A DNA stretch of 64,000 nucleotides from CAWHMS01 sp963830495 (GCA_963830495.1 CAWHMS010000002.1:1-64000); one strand, 5' to 3'; counted from the stretch's first letter, positions 9,235 to 18,499 are shown. The notes: a model not told the origin generated them from the letters alone. Program-made: numbers and translations.

Positions 9235-9630
9235 TCAAGGGTTGGGCGTGTGCCGAGCGTCGTACTCCTTGACGAGCGCCCTGGGAGCCTGGATCCGCCA
9301 GGCCTCGGTTACGAGCTCGGCCAGCTCCTCAACGTCGATCGCCGCAAGCCGCACCAGCACGGCGGGGAAGCCGTTGTAGTGCGGCTCGGTGAAGAACTTG
9401 TCGGGATCCGCCGCTACGAGCTCGTGCTTCTCGGCGTCGCTGCCGACCCGGATGGCCAGCACAGCAGGCTGCGGCACCCGCGCCTTCTTCGAGTGGGTGC
9501 GCTCGAGCCAGACCCAGGCGATGCCCTTGCGCTTCCCCTTGTTGAGCACTGCGAAGGCGAAGCGGCCGTCCTCCTCGGCGGTGTCGGGCAGGCCCAACGC
9601 GATGCGTCGTACGTCGTCCTGCGTCGCCAT
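9235..9630 (-). CDS. MmcQ/YjbR family DNA-binding-like protein
   Basis: A 131-residue protein of the MmcQ/YjbR family (a CyaY-like fold annotated as putative DNA binding). Typical features are the opening DDVRRIALGLPDTAEE, the central WVWLERTHSKKARVPQPAVL, VGSDAEKHELVAADPDKFFT and EPHYNGFPAVLVRLAAID, and a C-terminal helix EELAELVTEAWRIQAPRALV. It starts at ATG 9630 and is nearly convergent with nrtR, 22 bp away. The family's biochemical role is not established; no catalytic residues are implied. It stands alone in its orientation. Confidence 0.85.
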   Translation of the reverse strand: MATQDDVRRIALGLPDTAEEDGRFAFAVLNKGKRKGIAWVWLERTHSKKARVPQPAVLAIRVGSDAEKHELVAADPDKFFTEPHYNGFPAVLVRLAAIDVEELAELVTEAWRIQAPRALVKEYDARHTPNP

Positions 9631-9743
9631 GGCGGCCCCCTTTGTCTGCCGTCGCCTCCCGGCAGCAGGCTACTCGGCCGACCTGGCGGCGTACGCGTAC
9701 GCCGTACCCCCCGGAGCGTCTGGTGCCGCCCTACCGTGAGGGT

Positions 9744-10178
9744 ATGACTCCTGACGTCGCATCAGACCAAGGCCGCCGAGTGCGGCAGCTCCGCGTCGTG
9801 CTCCACGCGGACGACTTCGACCGGGCCCTCGCGTTCTATCGCGACGAGCTCGGGCTGCTGGAGGAGGAGGTGATCACGAGTGAAGGCGGTGCCGTCGTCG
9901 CGATCCTCGACGCCGGGCGAGCCACGCTCGAGCTGGCCAACCCCGCGCAGGTCGCCTTGATCGACGAACTCGAGGTCGGCCGCCGGGTCGCGCCGCGCGT
10001 CCGACTCGCGTTCGAGGTCAGCGACACCGCCGCGGCGACCGACCGGCTCGTCGACGCCGGCGCTGCATTGATCGCCGCCCCCACCGAGACTCCCTGGCGG
10101 TCCCTGAACTCCCGGCTCGATGCCCCCGCGGACATGCAGATCACCCTGTTCCAGGAACTCGGTAGCCAGGATCGGTGA
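9744..10178 (+). CDS. VOC/glyoxalase family protein
   Basis: A 144-residue single-domain vicinal oxygen chelate protein. The first beta-alpha-beta module is LRVVLHADDFDRALAFYRDE with LGLLEEE, and the second is VRLAFEVSDTAAATDRLVDA. The C-terminal end LDAPADMQITLFQEL carries a Glu where glyoxalase-type metal ligands sit. Members include glyoxalases, dioxygenases and antibiotic-binding proteins, so substrate cannot be assigned. ATG 9744 was chosen since the upstream in-frame extension has no VOC similarity and a TACCGT element lies just upstream. It is flanked by convergent and divergent unrelated genes. Confidence 0.85.
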   Translation: MTPDVASDQGRRVRQLRVVLHADDFDRALAFYRDELGLLEEEVITSEGGAVVAILDAGRATLELANPAQVALIDELEVGRRVAPRVRLAFEVSDTAAATDRLVDAGAALIAAPTETPWRSLNSRLDAPADMQITLFQELGSQDR

Positions 10179-10200
10179 CGGCTGCGTCCCGCCGTGGGGC

Positions 10201-10611
10201 TCAGCCCGTCAGCTCCTTCACGTCGTCCGGCAGCAACACGATCGTGCCCAGACTGTCGAGCACGAAGATGCGAGTGGGCGACACGTCGGGCAGGGCAACC
10301 GCCTCGGCCGGGTCGATCCCCGTGATGCCCCACACCTCGACACCCTGCGTGCTCGCAGTAGGGCGCTGCGACTCGTCGCACGCCGGCGCCGTACCCTCAC
10401 CGAGGTTGCGGTCGAGCTCGAGCTCTTCCGTGGCTTCGAGCGACTCGACGCTGTAGCGCCCGGCGCCGATGACGTTGCTCGTGTAGGTCAGCCCACCGAA
10501 GTCGACGCTGGCAGGGCAGTTGCCGGGATCCACGTCGTGCGAGGACGTCGCGCTCCACCAGGCCGCGGCACCCAGCAGGATCAGCGCAAGTGCGGCCAGC
10601 GCTCGTCTCAC
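10201..10611 (-). CDS. Exported or membrane-anchored hypothetical protein
   Basis: A 136-residue protein with an N-terminal signal or anchor (MRRALAALALILLGAAAWWS), then a polar domain with two cysteines (NCPASVDFGG and APACDES) that could form a disulfide outside the cell. No family is recognised. It ends with IFVLDSLGTIVLLPDDVKEL. ATG start at 10611. Convergent with the VOC gene. Codon use matches the intact neighbours, so a real gene is likely. Confidence 0.7.
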   Translation of the reverse strand: MRRALAALALILLGAAAWWSATSSHDVDPGNCPASVDFGGLTYTSNVIGAGRYSVESLEATEELELDRNLGEGTAPACDESQRPTASTQGVEVWGITGIDPAEAVALPDVSPTRIFVLDSLGTIVLLPDDVKELTG

Positions 10612-10778
10612 CTGCCCAGTCTAGGAAGGCGCCGTACACCACGCCGGTCGGTCGACACGAAGTGGTAGGGGCCCCACCGCTGCGTAATGGTCACGATTCG
10701 GATACGGTGCCGGGATCGCGAGGCGGTCCTGGCAGTGCGTCGGGGATCCCGCCGCCTTGCCGGACAAAGGGGTTCAGA

Positions 10779-12395
10779 GTGATCAACGTCTTGAGGGCGC
10801 GTAGACGCGTGACCAGCCAGGTGGCTGTGCTCGCGTGTCTCGGGCTGGCAGTACCGGTGTCGCTGTCGATGACGACCGCCGAGGCGGCGCCCGTCGACAG
10901 GTGCGATCGACAGTCGAACAACACGTATCAGAAGCTGCTGGAGTGCGTGACCCTGGCGGGAGTGCGCGAGCACCAACAGGCATTCCAGGACATCGCCGAC
11001 GCCAACGACGACGAGTTCTACCCGGGCACGCGTGCTGCGGGCACGGAGGGGTACGCCGACAGCGTCGACTACGTTGCTGGTCTCTTGGCGGACGCCGGCT
11101 ACGACGTGACGCTCGACGAGTTCGATTTCGAGTTCGAGTTCCCGGCGCTGCTCCAGCAGCTGACGCCGGTCAATGCGACGTACGAGTCGGGCACGTTCAC
11201 CGGCAGCGGCGCCGGCGACGTCACCGGAACGGTGATCCCCGTGGACATCAACCTGGTGCCGCCTCGTGCCTCGACGAGTGGTTGCGAGGCTTCGGACTTC
11301 GCTGGCCTCGACTTCAGCGGACCGAACGACATCGCGCTGATCCAGCGGGGCACGTGCACGTTCGCGGACAAGGCAGTCAACGCACAGACAGCGGGGGCGG
11401 AAGCGGTCATCATCTTCAACCAGGGCAACGACCCGACGCGTGAAGGGCTGATCGTGGGCACGCTTGCGCCTGCGGTGCTCGACATCCCTGTGGTCGGAGC
11501 CAGCTTCGCCGACGGTGCCGCACTCGCGGCGCCCGGGTCGACAGCGCGGGTCCGCGTGATCGAGTCGGAGATCCGGACCGACGTCAACGTCATCGCCGAG
11601 AGGACCGGCGTCAACGACGACAACGTCGTCATGGCCGGTGCGCACCTGGACAGCGTCACGGCCGGACCAGGGATCAACGACAACGGCTCCGGCTCAGCCG
11701 CGCTGCTCGAGACCGCGCTGAAGATGGCGAAGGTGGACACACAGAACACGCTCCGCTTCGCCTGGTGGGGCGCAGAGGAGCTCGGCTTGGTCGGTTCCAC
11801 GGCGTACGTCGCAGGACTGTCTGCCGCCGAGCAGGAGCGGATCGCGCTCTACTTGAACTACGACATGGTCGGATCGCCGAACTACATCTTCATGACGTAC
11901 GACGCCGACCAGTCCTCGTTCGAAGCTCCCGTGCCGGTGCCGCCTGGCTCCGAGGCCATCGAGGACGTCTACGAGTCCTACTACACGTTGAGGAGCGAGC
12001 CGTACGACGACGCAGCCTTCTCCGGACGCAGCGACTACCAGGCGTTCATCAACGTCGGCATCCCCTCCGGCGGCCTGTTCACCGGGGCAGAAGTGATCAA
12101 GACCGAAGAGCAGGAAGAGATCTGGGACGGCACTGCGGGTGAACAGTTCGACCCGTGTTACCACCTCGCCTGCGACACGTTCGAGAACACCGATCTGCAC
12201 GCGCTGGAGGTCAACAGCGATCTGATCGCCTTCGCCCAGCTGACGTTCGCCTTCTCCACCGAGTCCGTCAACGGCGTGCCTGGCGAGCGCGTGCCCGGTC
12301 GAGCAGTGAACCTGCCGGCACCTGCGGGTCCGGAAGGAACCTTCACCGTCGAGGACGGTGGCGGAGTCCACCACTACGGGCACGAGTCCAAGTAG
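10779..12395 (+). CDS. Secreted M28-family zinc aminopeptidase
   Basis: A 538-residue secreted peptidase. The N-terminus has a Tat/Sec-like leader (RRRVTSQVAVLACLGLAVPV then AEAAP). A PA-type insert (about 140-250) shows CEASDFAGLDFSGPNDIALI and GTCTFADKAVNAQTAGAEAV. The M28 catalytic domain follows: VVMAGAHLDSV (His about 286), GINDNGSGSAALLE (Asp), WWGAEELGLVGS (catalytic Glu and metal Glu), LNYDMVGSPNY (Asp), and FDPCYHLACDTFEN with the last His ligand. This layout matches Streptomyces griseus-type aminopeptidase/aminopeptidase Y proteins that trim hydrophobic N-terminal residues outside the cell. GTG 10779 was chosen for the AAAGGGG site and the leader that follows. A strong hairpin lies 26 bp after the stop. 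Confidence 0.92.
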   Translation: MINVLRARRRVTSQVAVLACLGLAVPVSLSMTTAEAAPVDRCDRQSNNTYQKLLECVTLAGVREHQQAFQDIADANDDEFYPGTRAAGTEGYADSVDYVAGLLADAGYDVTLDEFDFEFEFPALLQQLTPVNATYESGTFTGSGAGDVTGTVIPVDINLVPPRASTSGCEASDFAGLDFSGPNDIALIQRGTCTFADKAVNAQTAGAEAVIIFNQGNDPTREGLIVGTLAPAVLDIPVVGASFADGAALAAPGSTARVRVIESEIRTDVNVIAERTGVNDDNVVMAGAHLDSVTAGPGINDNGSGSAALLETALKMAKVDTQNTLRFAWWGAEELGLVGSTAYVAGLSAAEQERIALYLNYDMVGSPNYIFMTYDADQSSFEAPVPVPPGSEAIEDVYESYYTLRSEPYDDAAFSGRSDYQAFINVGIPSGGLFTGAEVIKTEEQEEIWDGTAGEQFDPCYHLACDTFENTDLHALEVNSDLIAFAQLTFAFSTESVNGVPGERVPGRAVNLPAPAGPEGTFTVEDGGGVHHYGHESK

Positions 12396-12420
12396 TTCGG
12401 TCGGCTCGTCTCTGGGTCGC

Positions 12421-12463
12421 GCCACCGCTTCCCGCCTGGCTCCGCCAGGCGGGAAGCGGTGGC
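12421..12463 (+). terminator. Strong hairpin terminator after M28 peptidase
   Basis: A perfect 20-bp stem (GCCACCGCTTCCCGCCTGGC and its complement) with a TCC loop, 26 bp after the peptidase stop. No T-tract follows, as often in high-GC Actinobacteria. It may act in both directions. Confidence 0.75.
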
Positions 12464-12820
12464 CGACTCAACCCGTTGTGCCCGGCGCAGATCGGGATGT
12501 CTCGTCCGCTGCGATGAGACGAGCCTGCCGTCGCCGCCACAGCTCGACCGTGCCGGGATGCATGGCGACGTTGAGCACGGAAGGGCCGCTACCGACCGTA
12601 AGCCCACCACATACGGCGCGTTCTCGTTCAACCCTGAACGAGAGGAAGCGGAGGGCGCCGCAGAGCTCGGCTGAATCCGGGACCATCGACGGCTCGACCC
12701 TCGACGGCATGATCACGCGCTGAAACCGAGCCAGGGCCGTCATGGAGCCGCAGGTGGGGTTCCGCGCGCGGCGTCGGCAATCTCGTTGCCCGACGACACC
12801 TCTCCGCCTACCCTGACCGG
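12464..12820. other. Intergenic, no supported gene; 9-bp dyad
   Basis: Short open frames exist on both strands (for example minus 12468-12740, LARFQRVIMPSRVEPSMVPD) but none matches a family and none has a convincing start. A dyad TCTCGTTCA-ACCC-TGAACGAGA at 12622-12643 could be an operator or a relic. Confidence 0.4.
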
Positions 12821-13417
12821 GTGACGGCACCGGCCCTGAAGTCCGACCTCATCGGTCATCTCGACCGGCTCAACCAGGCGGTCCTGCACAAGCTCGAGGG
12901 CCTCTCGGAGTACGAACTGCGCCGACCGATGACGCCTACCGCGACCAACCTGCTCGGGGTGGCGATGCATCTGGCCAGCCTGCAGGCGGAGTACTTCGGG
13001 AGGACGTTCGGCCGTCCCTTCCCGCGGGAAGGCGAGATGTACTTCCTCACCGACGAGGACGCCGACCCGCAGGACGACCTGTGGGTTCGGCCGGAGGCGA
13101 CGTCGGAATGGGTGGTCGGGCTGTACCGCGCGACCTGGGAGCACGCGAAGGAGACATTCGCGACGCTCGACCTGGACTCGCCGGGTCAGATTCCGACGAG
13201 GCCGTACGCGGAGGTCACACTCGGCGAGATGCTGGTGCACATGGTCGACGAGACCGCCCGCCACGTGGGCCACATGGACATCGTGCGGGAGTCGATCGAC
13301 GGTGCCGTCGGCAGGTACGCCGGCGACGGGAACATCATCGACGGCTATGACTGGGCGGCCTACCGGGAACGCGTGGAAGCCGGGGCCCTGGAGGCCCAGG
13401 AGCGCGCCGAGTCCTGA
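12821..13417 (+). CDS. DinB-like (DUF664) protein
   Basis: A 198-residue protein of the DinB/DUF664 four-helix-bundle family. Helix 1 is LKSDLIGHLDRLNQAVLHKL followed by EGLSEYELRRPMTPTATNLL. The three-histidine metal pattern is visible in GVAMHLASLQAEYFG (His), LVHMVDETARHVGHMDIV (two His), as in bacillithiol/mycothiol S-transferase-like DinB proteins. Many actinobacterial members are mycothiol-dependent or of unknown function, so no reaction is assigned. GTG start at 12821. Downstream genes run in the same direction but 66 bp away. Confidence 0.85.
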   Translation: MTAPALKSDLIGHLDRLNQAVLHKLEGLSEYELRRPMTPTATNLLGVAMHLASLQAEYFGRTFGRPFPREGEMYFLTDEDADPQDDLWVRPEATSEWVVGLYRATWEHAKETFATLDLDSPGQIPTRPYAEVTLGEMLVHMVDETARHVGHMDIVRESIDGAVGRYAGDGNIIDGYDWAAYRERVEAGALEAQERAES

Positions 13418-13483
13418 ACTCAGTCCGCCGAGCCCGCACCCGGCGCGTTCGATGGTTAAGCCCGCGACGGCGATGATGTGGGC

Positions 13484-14684
13484 ATGACATTCGACCTCGA
13501 CCGCATCCGTAAGGACTTTCCGGCCCTCGACCAGGGCGTCGCCTACTTCGACGGGCCGGGTGGCACCCAGGTGCCGACTGCAGGTCGCCGAGGCGGTGGC
13601 GGGAACGATGACGTCCGGCATCTCCAACCGGGGGCTGGTCACCACCGCGGAGCGGCGCGCGGAGGATGTCGTGGCCGCGGCGCGGGAGGCGATCACGGAC
13701 CTGCTCGGCGGCGACCCGGACGGTGTGGTGTTCGCGCGGTCGATGACGCAGGCGACGTACGACGTCTCCCGGGCACTCGCCAAGGAGTGGATGCCGGGGG
13801 ACGAGGTCGTGGTCACCCGGCTCGACCACGACGCGAACATCCGGCCGTGGGTGCAGGCTGCGGCGGCCGCGGGCGCTGCAGCCCGTTGGGTCGGGTTCGA
13901 CCGGAGGACCGCGGAGTTGACCGTCGACGATGTCCGCGCCGAGCTGTCCGGTCGCACGAAGGTGGTCGCCGTTACCGGCGCGTCGAACGTGCTCGGGACC
14001 CGGCCCGACCTGCCGGCGATCGCCGACGCGGTGCACGAGGTTGGCGCCGTGCTGTACGTCGACGGGGTGCACCTGACGCCGCACGCCCCGGTCGACGTTG
14101 CCGCGTTGGGCGCCGACTTCTACGCATGCTCGCCGTACAAGTTCTTTGGACCGCACCACGGCATCGTCGTCGCCGCGCCGGAGCTGTGGGAGCGGATCGA
14201 CCCGGACAAGCTGCTGCCCTCCACCAACCAGGTGCCTGAGCGGTTCGAGCTCGGCACACTCCCCTACGAGCTGCTCGCAGGGACCATCGCCGCGGTCGAC
14301 TGGATCGCCGGGCTCGGTTCCGAGGCCGCCGACCGCCGGACCCGGGTGTGGGAGTCGATGCACGCGGTGGAGGAGTACGAGGACCGACTGCTTGCGCGAC
14401 TGCTGGACGGCCTGCGGCAGATCCCCGGAGTCGTCCTGCACGGGGCCCCGGGGCGACGCACACCGACGGTGTTCTTCTCGGTCGCCGGCCGCGAAGACCG
14501 GGAGGTGTATGAGCACCTCGCGAGGGCCGGGGTCAACGCCCCGGCCAGCAGCTTCTATGCGATCGAGGCGTCCCGGTGGCTCGGGCTCGGCGACACCGGC
14601 GCAGTTCGGGCGGGCCTTGCGCCGTACACCAGTCGCGATGACATCGAGCGGCTCCTCGCCGGCGTCGCGGAGGTGGCGCGGTGA
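13484..14684 (+). pseudogene. Class V aminotransferase (cysteine desulfurase-like), frameshifted
   Basis: A PLP-dependent class V aminotransferase of the cysteine desulfurase-like type, about 400 codons. ATG 13484 gives MTFDLDRIRKDFPALDQGVA and YFDGPGGTQVP, then the frame breaks. Dropping one base at about 13577 restores VPLQVAEAVAGTMTSGISNRG, and everything to 14684 is open: VTRLDHDANIRPWVQAAAAA, VAVTGASNVLGTRPDLPAIA, YVDGVHLTPHAPVDV and the PLP lysine in ACSPYKFFGPHHGIVV (about residue 218). The rest is well conserved, so this is either a very recent mutation or a base-call error. The stop overlaps the next GTG by four bases, implying coupling to the SDR. Confidence 0.85.
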
Positions 14685-15439
14685 GCGGCATCAGGCGCGG
14701 CGTGCTGGTCACCGGCGGCTCACGCGGCATCGGCGCCGCAATCGTGCGGGCCTTCGCAGCGCAGGGCGACCGGGTCGCGGTGCACTACGGATCGTCGGCC
14801 GAGGCCGCCGAGCGGGTTGCGGCGTCGCTTCCTGAGGGCGGCCACGTCACAGTACAGGCGGAAATGACCGACTCCGAAGCCGTCCACCGGGCGGTGGACT
14901 TCGCCGCCGAGCGGCTCGGCCGGCTCGACGTGCTGGTCAACAACGCCGGCGTGTTCATCGCCCACCCCCCGCTGACCACGTCGTACGACGAGTGGCAGGA
15001 GACCTGGACCCGGACCCTGGACACCAACCTGACTGGCGCCGCCAACGCGGCGTACTGCGCGATCCCGCACCTCACGGCGGCCGGCGGCGGTGCCATCGTC
15101 AACGTCTCCAGTCGCGGTGCGTTCCGCGGCGAGCCGGCCACACCGGCGTACGGCGCGTCGAAAGCCGGCATGAACGCGCTCGGCCAGTCGCTGGCGATCG
15201 CGCTGGCACCGCACGGCATCGCGGTCGGGACGGTCGCGCCCGGGTTCGTGCAGACGGAGATGGCCCGGGAGGTGCTCGACGGTCCCGGCGGGGACGCGGT
15301 GCGGGCCCAGTCGCCGTTCGGGCGGGTGGCGCAGCCCGAGGAGGTCGCCGCCGCAGTGCTGTGGCTCGCGTCGCCGGAGGCGCGGTTCTCGACCGGCTCG
15401 ATCATCGACGTGAACGGCGCGTCCTACCTGCGCAGCTAA
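14681..15439 (+). CDS. Short-chain dehydrogenase/reductase (FabG-like)
   Basis: A 252-residue classical SDR, NAD(P)H-dependent and cytoplasmic. The Rossmann motif VTGGSRGIGAAIVRAFA is at about 8-25, NNAG at about 87-90, the active-site Ser in VNVSSRGAFRG and Tyr/Lys in PAYGASKAGMNALGQS (about 155-159). The C-terminus GSIIDVNGASYLR resembles the FabG end. GTG 14681 overlaps the aminotransferase stop, so the two are probably cotranslated. Substrate is unknown; FabG-like proteins in such pairs are often not fatty-acid enzymes. Confidence 0.9.
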   Translation: MSGIRRGVLVTGGSRGIGAAIVRAFAAQGDRVAVHYGSSAEAAERVAASLPEGGHVTVQAEMTDSEAVHRAVDFAAERLGRLDVLVNNAGVFIAHPPLTTSYDEWQETWTRTLDTNLTGAANAAYCAIPHLTAAGGGAIVNVSSRGAFRGEPATPAYGASKAGMNALGQSLAIALAPHGIAVGTVAPGFVQTEMAREVLDGPGGDAVRAQSPFGRVAQPEEVAAAVLWLASPEARFSTGSIIDVNGASYLRS

Positions 15440-15515
15440 GGAAGCTCGACCTTGCCGACGTCGGGTGGTGTCGTCCGCGGCACGGACGTGCCGAATCGCG
15501 GCTACGGTCAACTCT

Positions 15516-15845
15516 GTGGAATGCGACGACTATCAGCGCGCTGCGCTGCGCACAGCCCGCGAGAAGGACGCTCCGCAAGAGTTCATCCACCTGGTCCTAG
15601 GTCTGGTCGGCGAGGCGGGCGAGATCGCTGAGAAGGTCAAGAAGTTGGTTCGCGATCAGGACGGCGACACCGCTCGTCTCGACCGCGACGACATAGCCGC
15701 TGAACTTGGCGACGTCCTTTGGTACGCGGCCGTTCTGGCGAACTTTCTGGACATCTCCTTGAACGACATCGCACAACGAAACATCGACAAACTGGCGGAC
15801 CGGCAGCGCCGCGAGCTCCTCGGCGGGTCCGGCGACAACCGCTGA
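15516..15845 (+). CDS. MazG-like nucleotide pyrophosphohydrolase
   Basis: A 109-residue all-alpha NTP pyrophosphatase. The metal-binding pattern is EXXE...EXXD: LVGEAGEIAEKVKKLV and then DDIAAELGDVLWYAAVLANF. Single-domain MazG-like proteins hydrolyse nucleoside triphosphates to monophosphates (housecleaning) or act in stress. GTG 15516 was picked because it opens directly on VECDDYQRAALRTARE, the usual family N-terminus. It stands alone between the SDR and the transporter. Substrate is not deducible. Confidence 0.85.
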   Translation: MECDDYQRAALRTAREKDAPQEFIHLVLGLVGEAGEIAEKVKKLVRDQDGDTARLDRDDIAAELGDVLWYAAVLANFLDISLNDIAQRNIDKLADRQRRELLGGSGDNR

Positions 15846-15917
15846 GTAGTCCACCTTCGACGTCCTACCCAGCCACGCTCGAACAGCCCGACGGCTCAGT
15901 GTCGGTAGCGTCGCCGG

Positions 15918-17039
15918 ATGGCAACTCTCTCGACCGGCCATTGGCGCGGCCGCTCCCGCGATCCGGTGTTCTGGAACGACGTCATCCAACTGCTCAAGAC
16001 CGTGCTCGCCGCCGTCCTCGCCTGGGTGTTAGCCACCGAGGTCTTCTCCTTGCCTCAGTCGTTCCTTGCGCCATGGGCCGCGCTGCTCGTCGTGCACGCG
16101 ACGGTCTACCGGACGTTCTCCCGCGGCCTCCGCCAGGTCACGGCCGCGGTGGTCGGAGTCGTGCTCGCCTGGGGTGTCGGCAACGCGCTCGGACTGGACA
16201 GCGCGTCGGTCGCGGTCGTGCTGGCCCTAGGGCTCGCAGTCGGTGCCTTGTCCTGGTTCGGCGAAGAGGCCACGACGATTGCCGCAACGGCCCTGGTGGT
16301 GCTGACGACGGGCTTCTCCGAAGACGACTCCATGCTGTTCGCGCGACTCGGTGACACCGCCATCGGCATCGTGGTGGGCCTGCTCGTCAACGCCGTTGTC
16401 TGGCCGCCGCTGCACCGTCGCACGGCGATCGCTGCCATGGACCGCATTGACGACCGCATCGGCGCCCTGCTGGACGACATGGCTCATAGGCTGCTCTCCC
16501 AAGGCGGCGACGACGAGGTTACCGATTGGGTGGACCGCACCCGCAAGCTCGACGAGGAGCTGGACCACGCGTGGTCCCTGGTGCGTCAGGCGCAAGAGAG
16601 TGCGCGGATGAACCCTCGTCGCTCGGCGCGCGAGGTGCGCGACCCGCGCAGCTGGTTCGGACTGTTGCAACGCATGGACCAGGCAGTCGCCGAGATCCGG
16701 AGCATGGCCCGCACACTCGGGTACGTGGCGGCTGGCCGCGCCCAGTGGCACCAAGGCTTTCGCGACCGCTGGGTTACCCTGCTTAGCGACGCCGGCGGAG
16801 CAATCGCGGAAGCAGACCCACACGCCATTCGGGCGATCCGCGATCGTCTCAACGCCCTGGTCGACGACATCGGCGGAGTCCATCCCACACCTTTGCTGTG
16901 GCCGGTCTACGGCGGGCTCATGATCAACTTGCGCAACATCCTCGACTCCATGGACGAGGTCGCCGCGGCTAACCCGCTCGGTCAGCCGCCGCTGCCCATC
17001 GCCGGCCTGCGCAAGCGGAGCCGCTCTGCGCGCGGCTGA
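15918..17039 (+). CDS. FUSC/ArAE family membrane protein
   Basis: A 373-residue membrane protein with about six N-terminal transmembrane segments (residues about 22-155: LLKTVLAAVLAWVLATEVFS, APWAALLVVHATVYRTF, VTAAVVGVVLAWGVGNAL, VAVVLALGLAVGALSWFG, and so on to GIVVGLLVNAVVWPPLHRRT). A long helical cytoplasmic domain with many charged residues follows. This is the aromatic acid exporter/FUSC layout (YeeA/YdhK-like). The family exports aromatic acids or other amphipathic compounds; the substrate here is unknown. ATG start at 15918. Confidence 0.85.
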   Translation: MATLSTGHWRGRSRDPVFWNDVIQLLKTVLAAVLAWVLATEVFSLPQSFLAPWAALLVVHATVYRTFSRGLRQVTAAVVGVVLAWGVGNALGLDSASVAVVLALGLAVGALSWFGEEATTIAATALVVLTTGFSEDDSMLFARLGDTAIGIVVGLLVNAVVWPPLHRRTAIAAMDRIDDRIGALLDDMAHRLLSQGGDDEVTDWVDRTRKLDEELDHAWSLVRQAQESARMNPRRSAREVRDPRSWFGLLQRMDQAVAEIRSMARTLGYVAAGRAQWHQGFRDRWVTLLSDAGGAIAEADPHAIRAIRDRLNALVDDIGGVHPTPLLWPVYGGLMINLRNILDSMDEVAAANPLGQPPLPIAGLRKRSRSARG

Positions 17040-17116
17040 GGGGCCGCGATCAGCTGCCGGCACCGCGTCACCGAAGCGGAACCTCTGGACGGTCATTAGT
17101 GGGCTCCGTCTCATCG

Positions 17117-17917
17117 TCAGCCGTCGAGCAGGGCATCCACGTTGGGTAGGCGCTGGAACTGCGAGAACGTTCCGTCGTCCGCGATCTCTCTGGCGGCGCC
17201 AAGGAATCCAGCCCATGCGGTACGGGCGAGGGTACCGCCCACGCTGATCCGCCGTACCCCGAGATGCGCCGCCTCCGCAACGGTGGTGAACGGAGCATTG
17301 ATCAACAGGTTCACCGGCGTCGGTGACACCGCGGCCACAATCGCTGACACGTGCTCGCGCTTCTCGATCCGCGGAGCATAGAGGCAGTCGGCGCCGGCTT
17401 CGGCGTACGCTCGGAGCCTGCGAATCGTCTCGTCGATGTCGGGTCGCCCACACACAAAGCCCTCGGACCGGCCCGTGAGAACGATCCCCGTACCGCTCTC
17501 ATCGATCGCTTGGCGCGCGGCGGCAACGCGTTCGACGGCCAGCTCGAACTCGTACAACGGATCGGCTTCGTTGCCCGAAGAGTCTTCGATCGACAGCCCG
17601 GCAATCCCCGTATCGGCGGCCATCGTCACGTTCGCCGCGACGTGAGCAGGATCCACCGCGTAGCCGCCCTCGAAGTCGGCGTTGACCGGCACCGTCACAG
17701 CGCCGGCGATCAGACGGAGATGATCGAGTGCCTGATCGCGGGTGACCTGGTTGTCCGAGCGGCCCAACGTCCACGCCAATCCGGCACTGGTCGTGGCCAA
17801 CGCCTGGAATCCCAGTTGCTCCAGAGCCTGTGCGCTCCCCACGTCCCACGGGTTGGGCATCACGAAGCACCCCGAGGAGTGCAACCGGTGGAACTCGCCG
17901 ACTCGATCGTCGCGCAT
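17117..17917 (-). CDS. Isocitrate lyase/PEP mutase family protein
   Basis: A 266-residue alpha/beta-barrel enzyme of the PEP mutase/methylisocitrate lyase superfamily. Motifs are FVMPNPWDVGSAQALEQLG, VPVNADFEGGYAVDP (metal-binding Asp), GIAGLSIEDSSGN, the loop GIVLTGRSEGFVCG where true lyases carry a catalytic Cys in KKCGH, then GADCLYAPRIEKREHVSAIV. The missing KKCGH indicates a non-lyase subgroup of unknown C-C or P-C bond activity. ATG 17917. It is a single gene convergent with the FUSC transporter. 17918-18178 holds nothing recognisable. Confidence 0.85.
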   Translation of the reverse strand: MRDDRVGEFHRLHSSGCFVMPNPWDVGSAQALEQLGFQALATTSAGLAWTLGRSDNQVTRDQALDHLRLIAGAVTVPVNADFEGGYAVDPAHVAANVTMAADTGIAGLSIEDSSGNEADPLYEFELAVERVAAARQAIDESGTGIVLTGRSEGFVCGRPDIDETIRRLRAYAEAGADCLYAPRIEKREHVSAIVAAVSPTPVNLLINAPFTTVAEAAHLGVRRISVGGTLARTAWAGFLGAAREIADDGTFSQFQRLPNVDALLDG

Positions 17918-18178
17918 GCCACCTCCTCAACGTCCCGGAAGTCTGCACTCTACTGTCACCCAGGTCACCCCCCTGCCGACCTCGAGATCCGGCATCGGCG
18001 GCGGCACTCCAACTCCCGGGAGCCGCGTCAGTCCACCGCGTGCGGCAAGCGACAGCATCCGTCGTTCTGTTCGACCACCTCGTCGCTACTCGGCCCGGCA
18101 AGGGTCGTTGCGAACGGGACAGACGCGGCGCATCAAACAGGCGGGCGGCGGTCCTGAGATCTCACTTCTCCGTCCGGA

Positions 18179-18499
18179 TCAGAGGTCGTCCAAGCGGTCG
18201 GCCGGCGGCGCGAGTTGGTCGTCGACGATGTCGATGATCAGGTCGGGATTCACGCGGAAGTACTCGTGCACGACGATGTTACGCAGACCCGCGATCGCAG
18301 CCCACGGAACGTCGGTTACCCGGTCGCGAGTCTCACTTGGAAGGGACCGGACCGCCTCACCGATCACGGCAAGGTTGCGCAGGACCGCGTCATACGCCAT
18401 CGACCCGAACTCGTCGGAGCGGAGGAATGGCTCGTAGTCTTAACACCGCTGAATCGCGTCCAAGATGTCGGCGAGACGCTCCCGCTCGGTGCGGGTCAC
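18179..18499 (-). pseudogene. hepT: HepT-family toxin with in-frame stop
   Basis: HepT toxins are small HEPN-domain RNases paired with an MntA nucleotidyltransferase antitoxin. The gene starts at GTG 18499 with TRTERERLADILDAIQRC, then a TAA stop at codon 20, then continues in the same frame with DYEPFLRSDEFGSMAYDAVL. The rest gives RNLAVIGEAVRSLPSETRDR, the HEPN catalytic R-x4-H in LRNIVVHEYF, and an end at DRLDDL. The catalytic motif is intact, so the nonsense codon alone disables it; restart at the ATG after the stop could make a fragment of about 73 residues. It overlaps the mntA stop by four bases. Confidence 0.85.

Noticed and set aside
12459..12830. Possible small genes on either strand after the M28 peptidase
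   Set aside because: No family similarity, no ribosome site, and two frames compete equally; left as intergenic.
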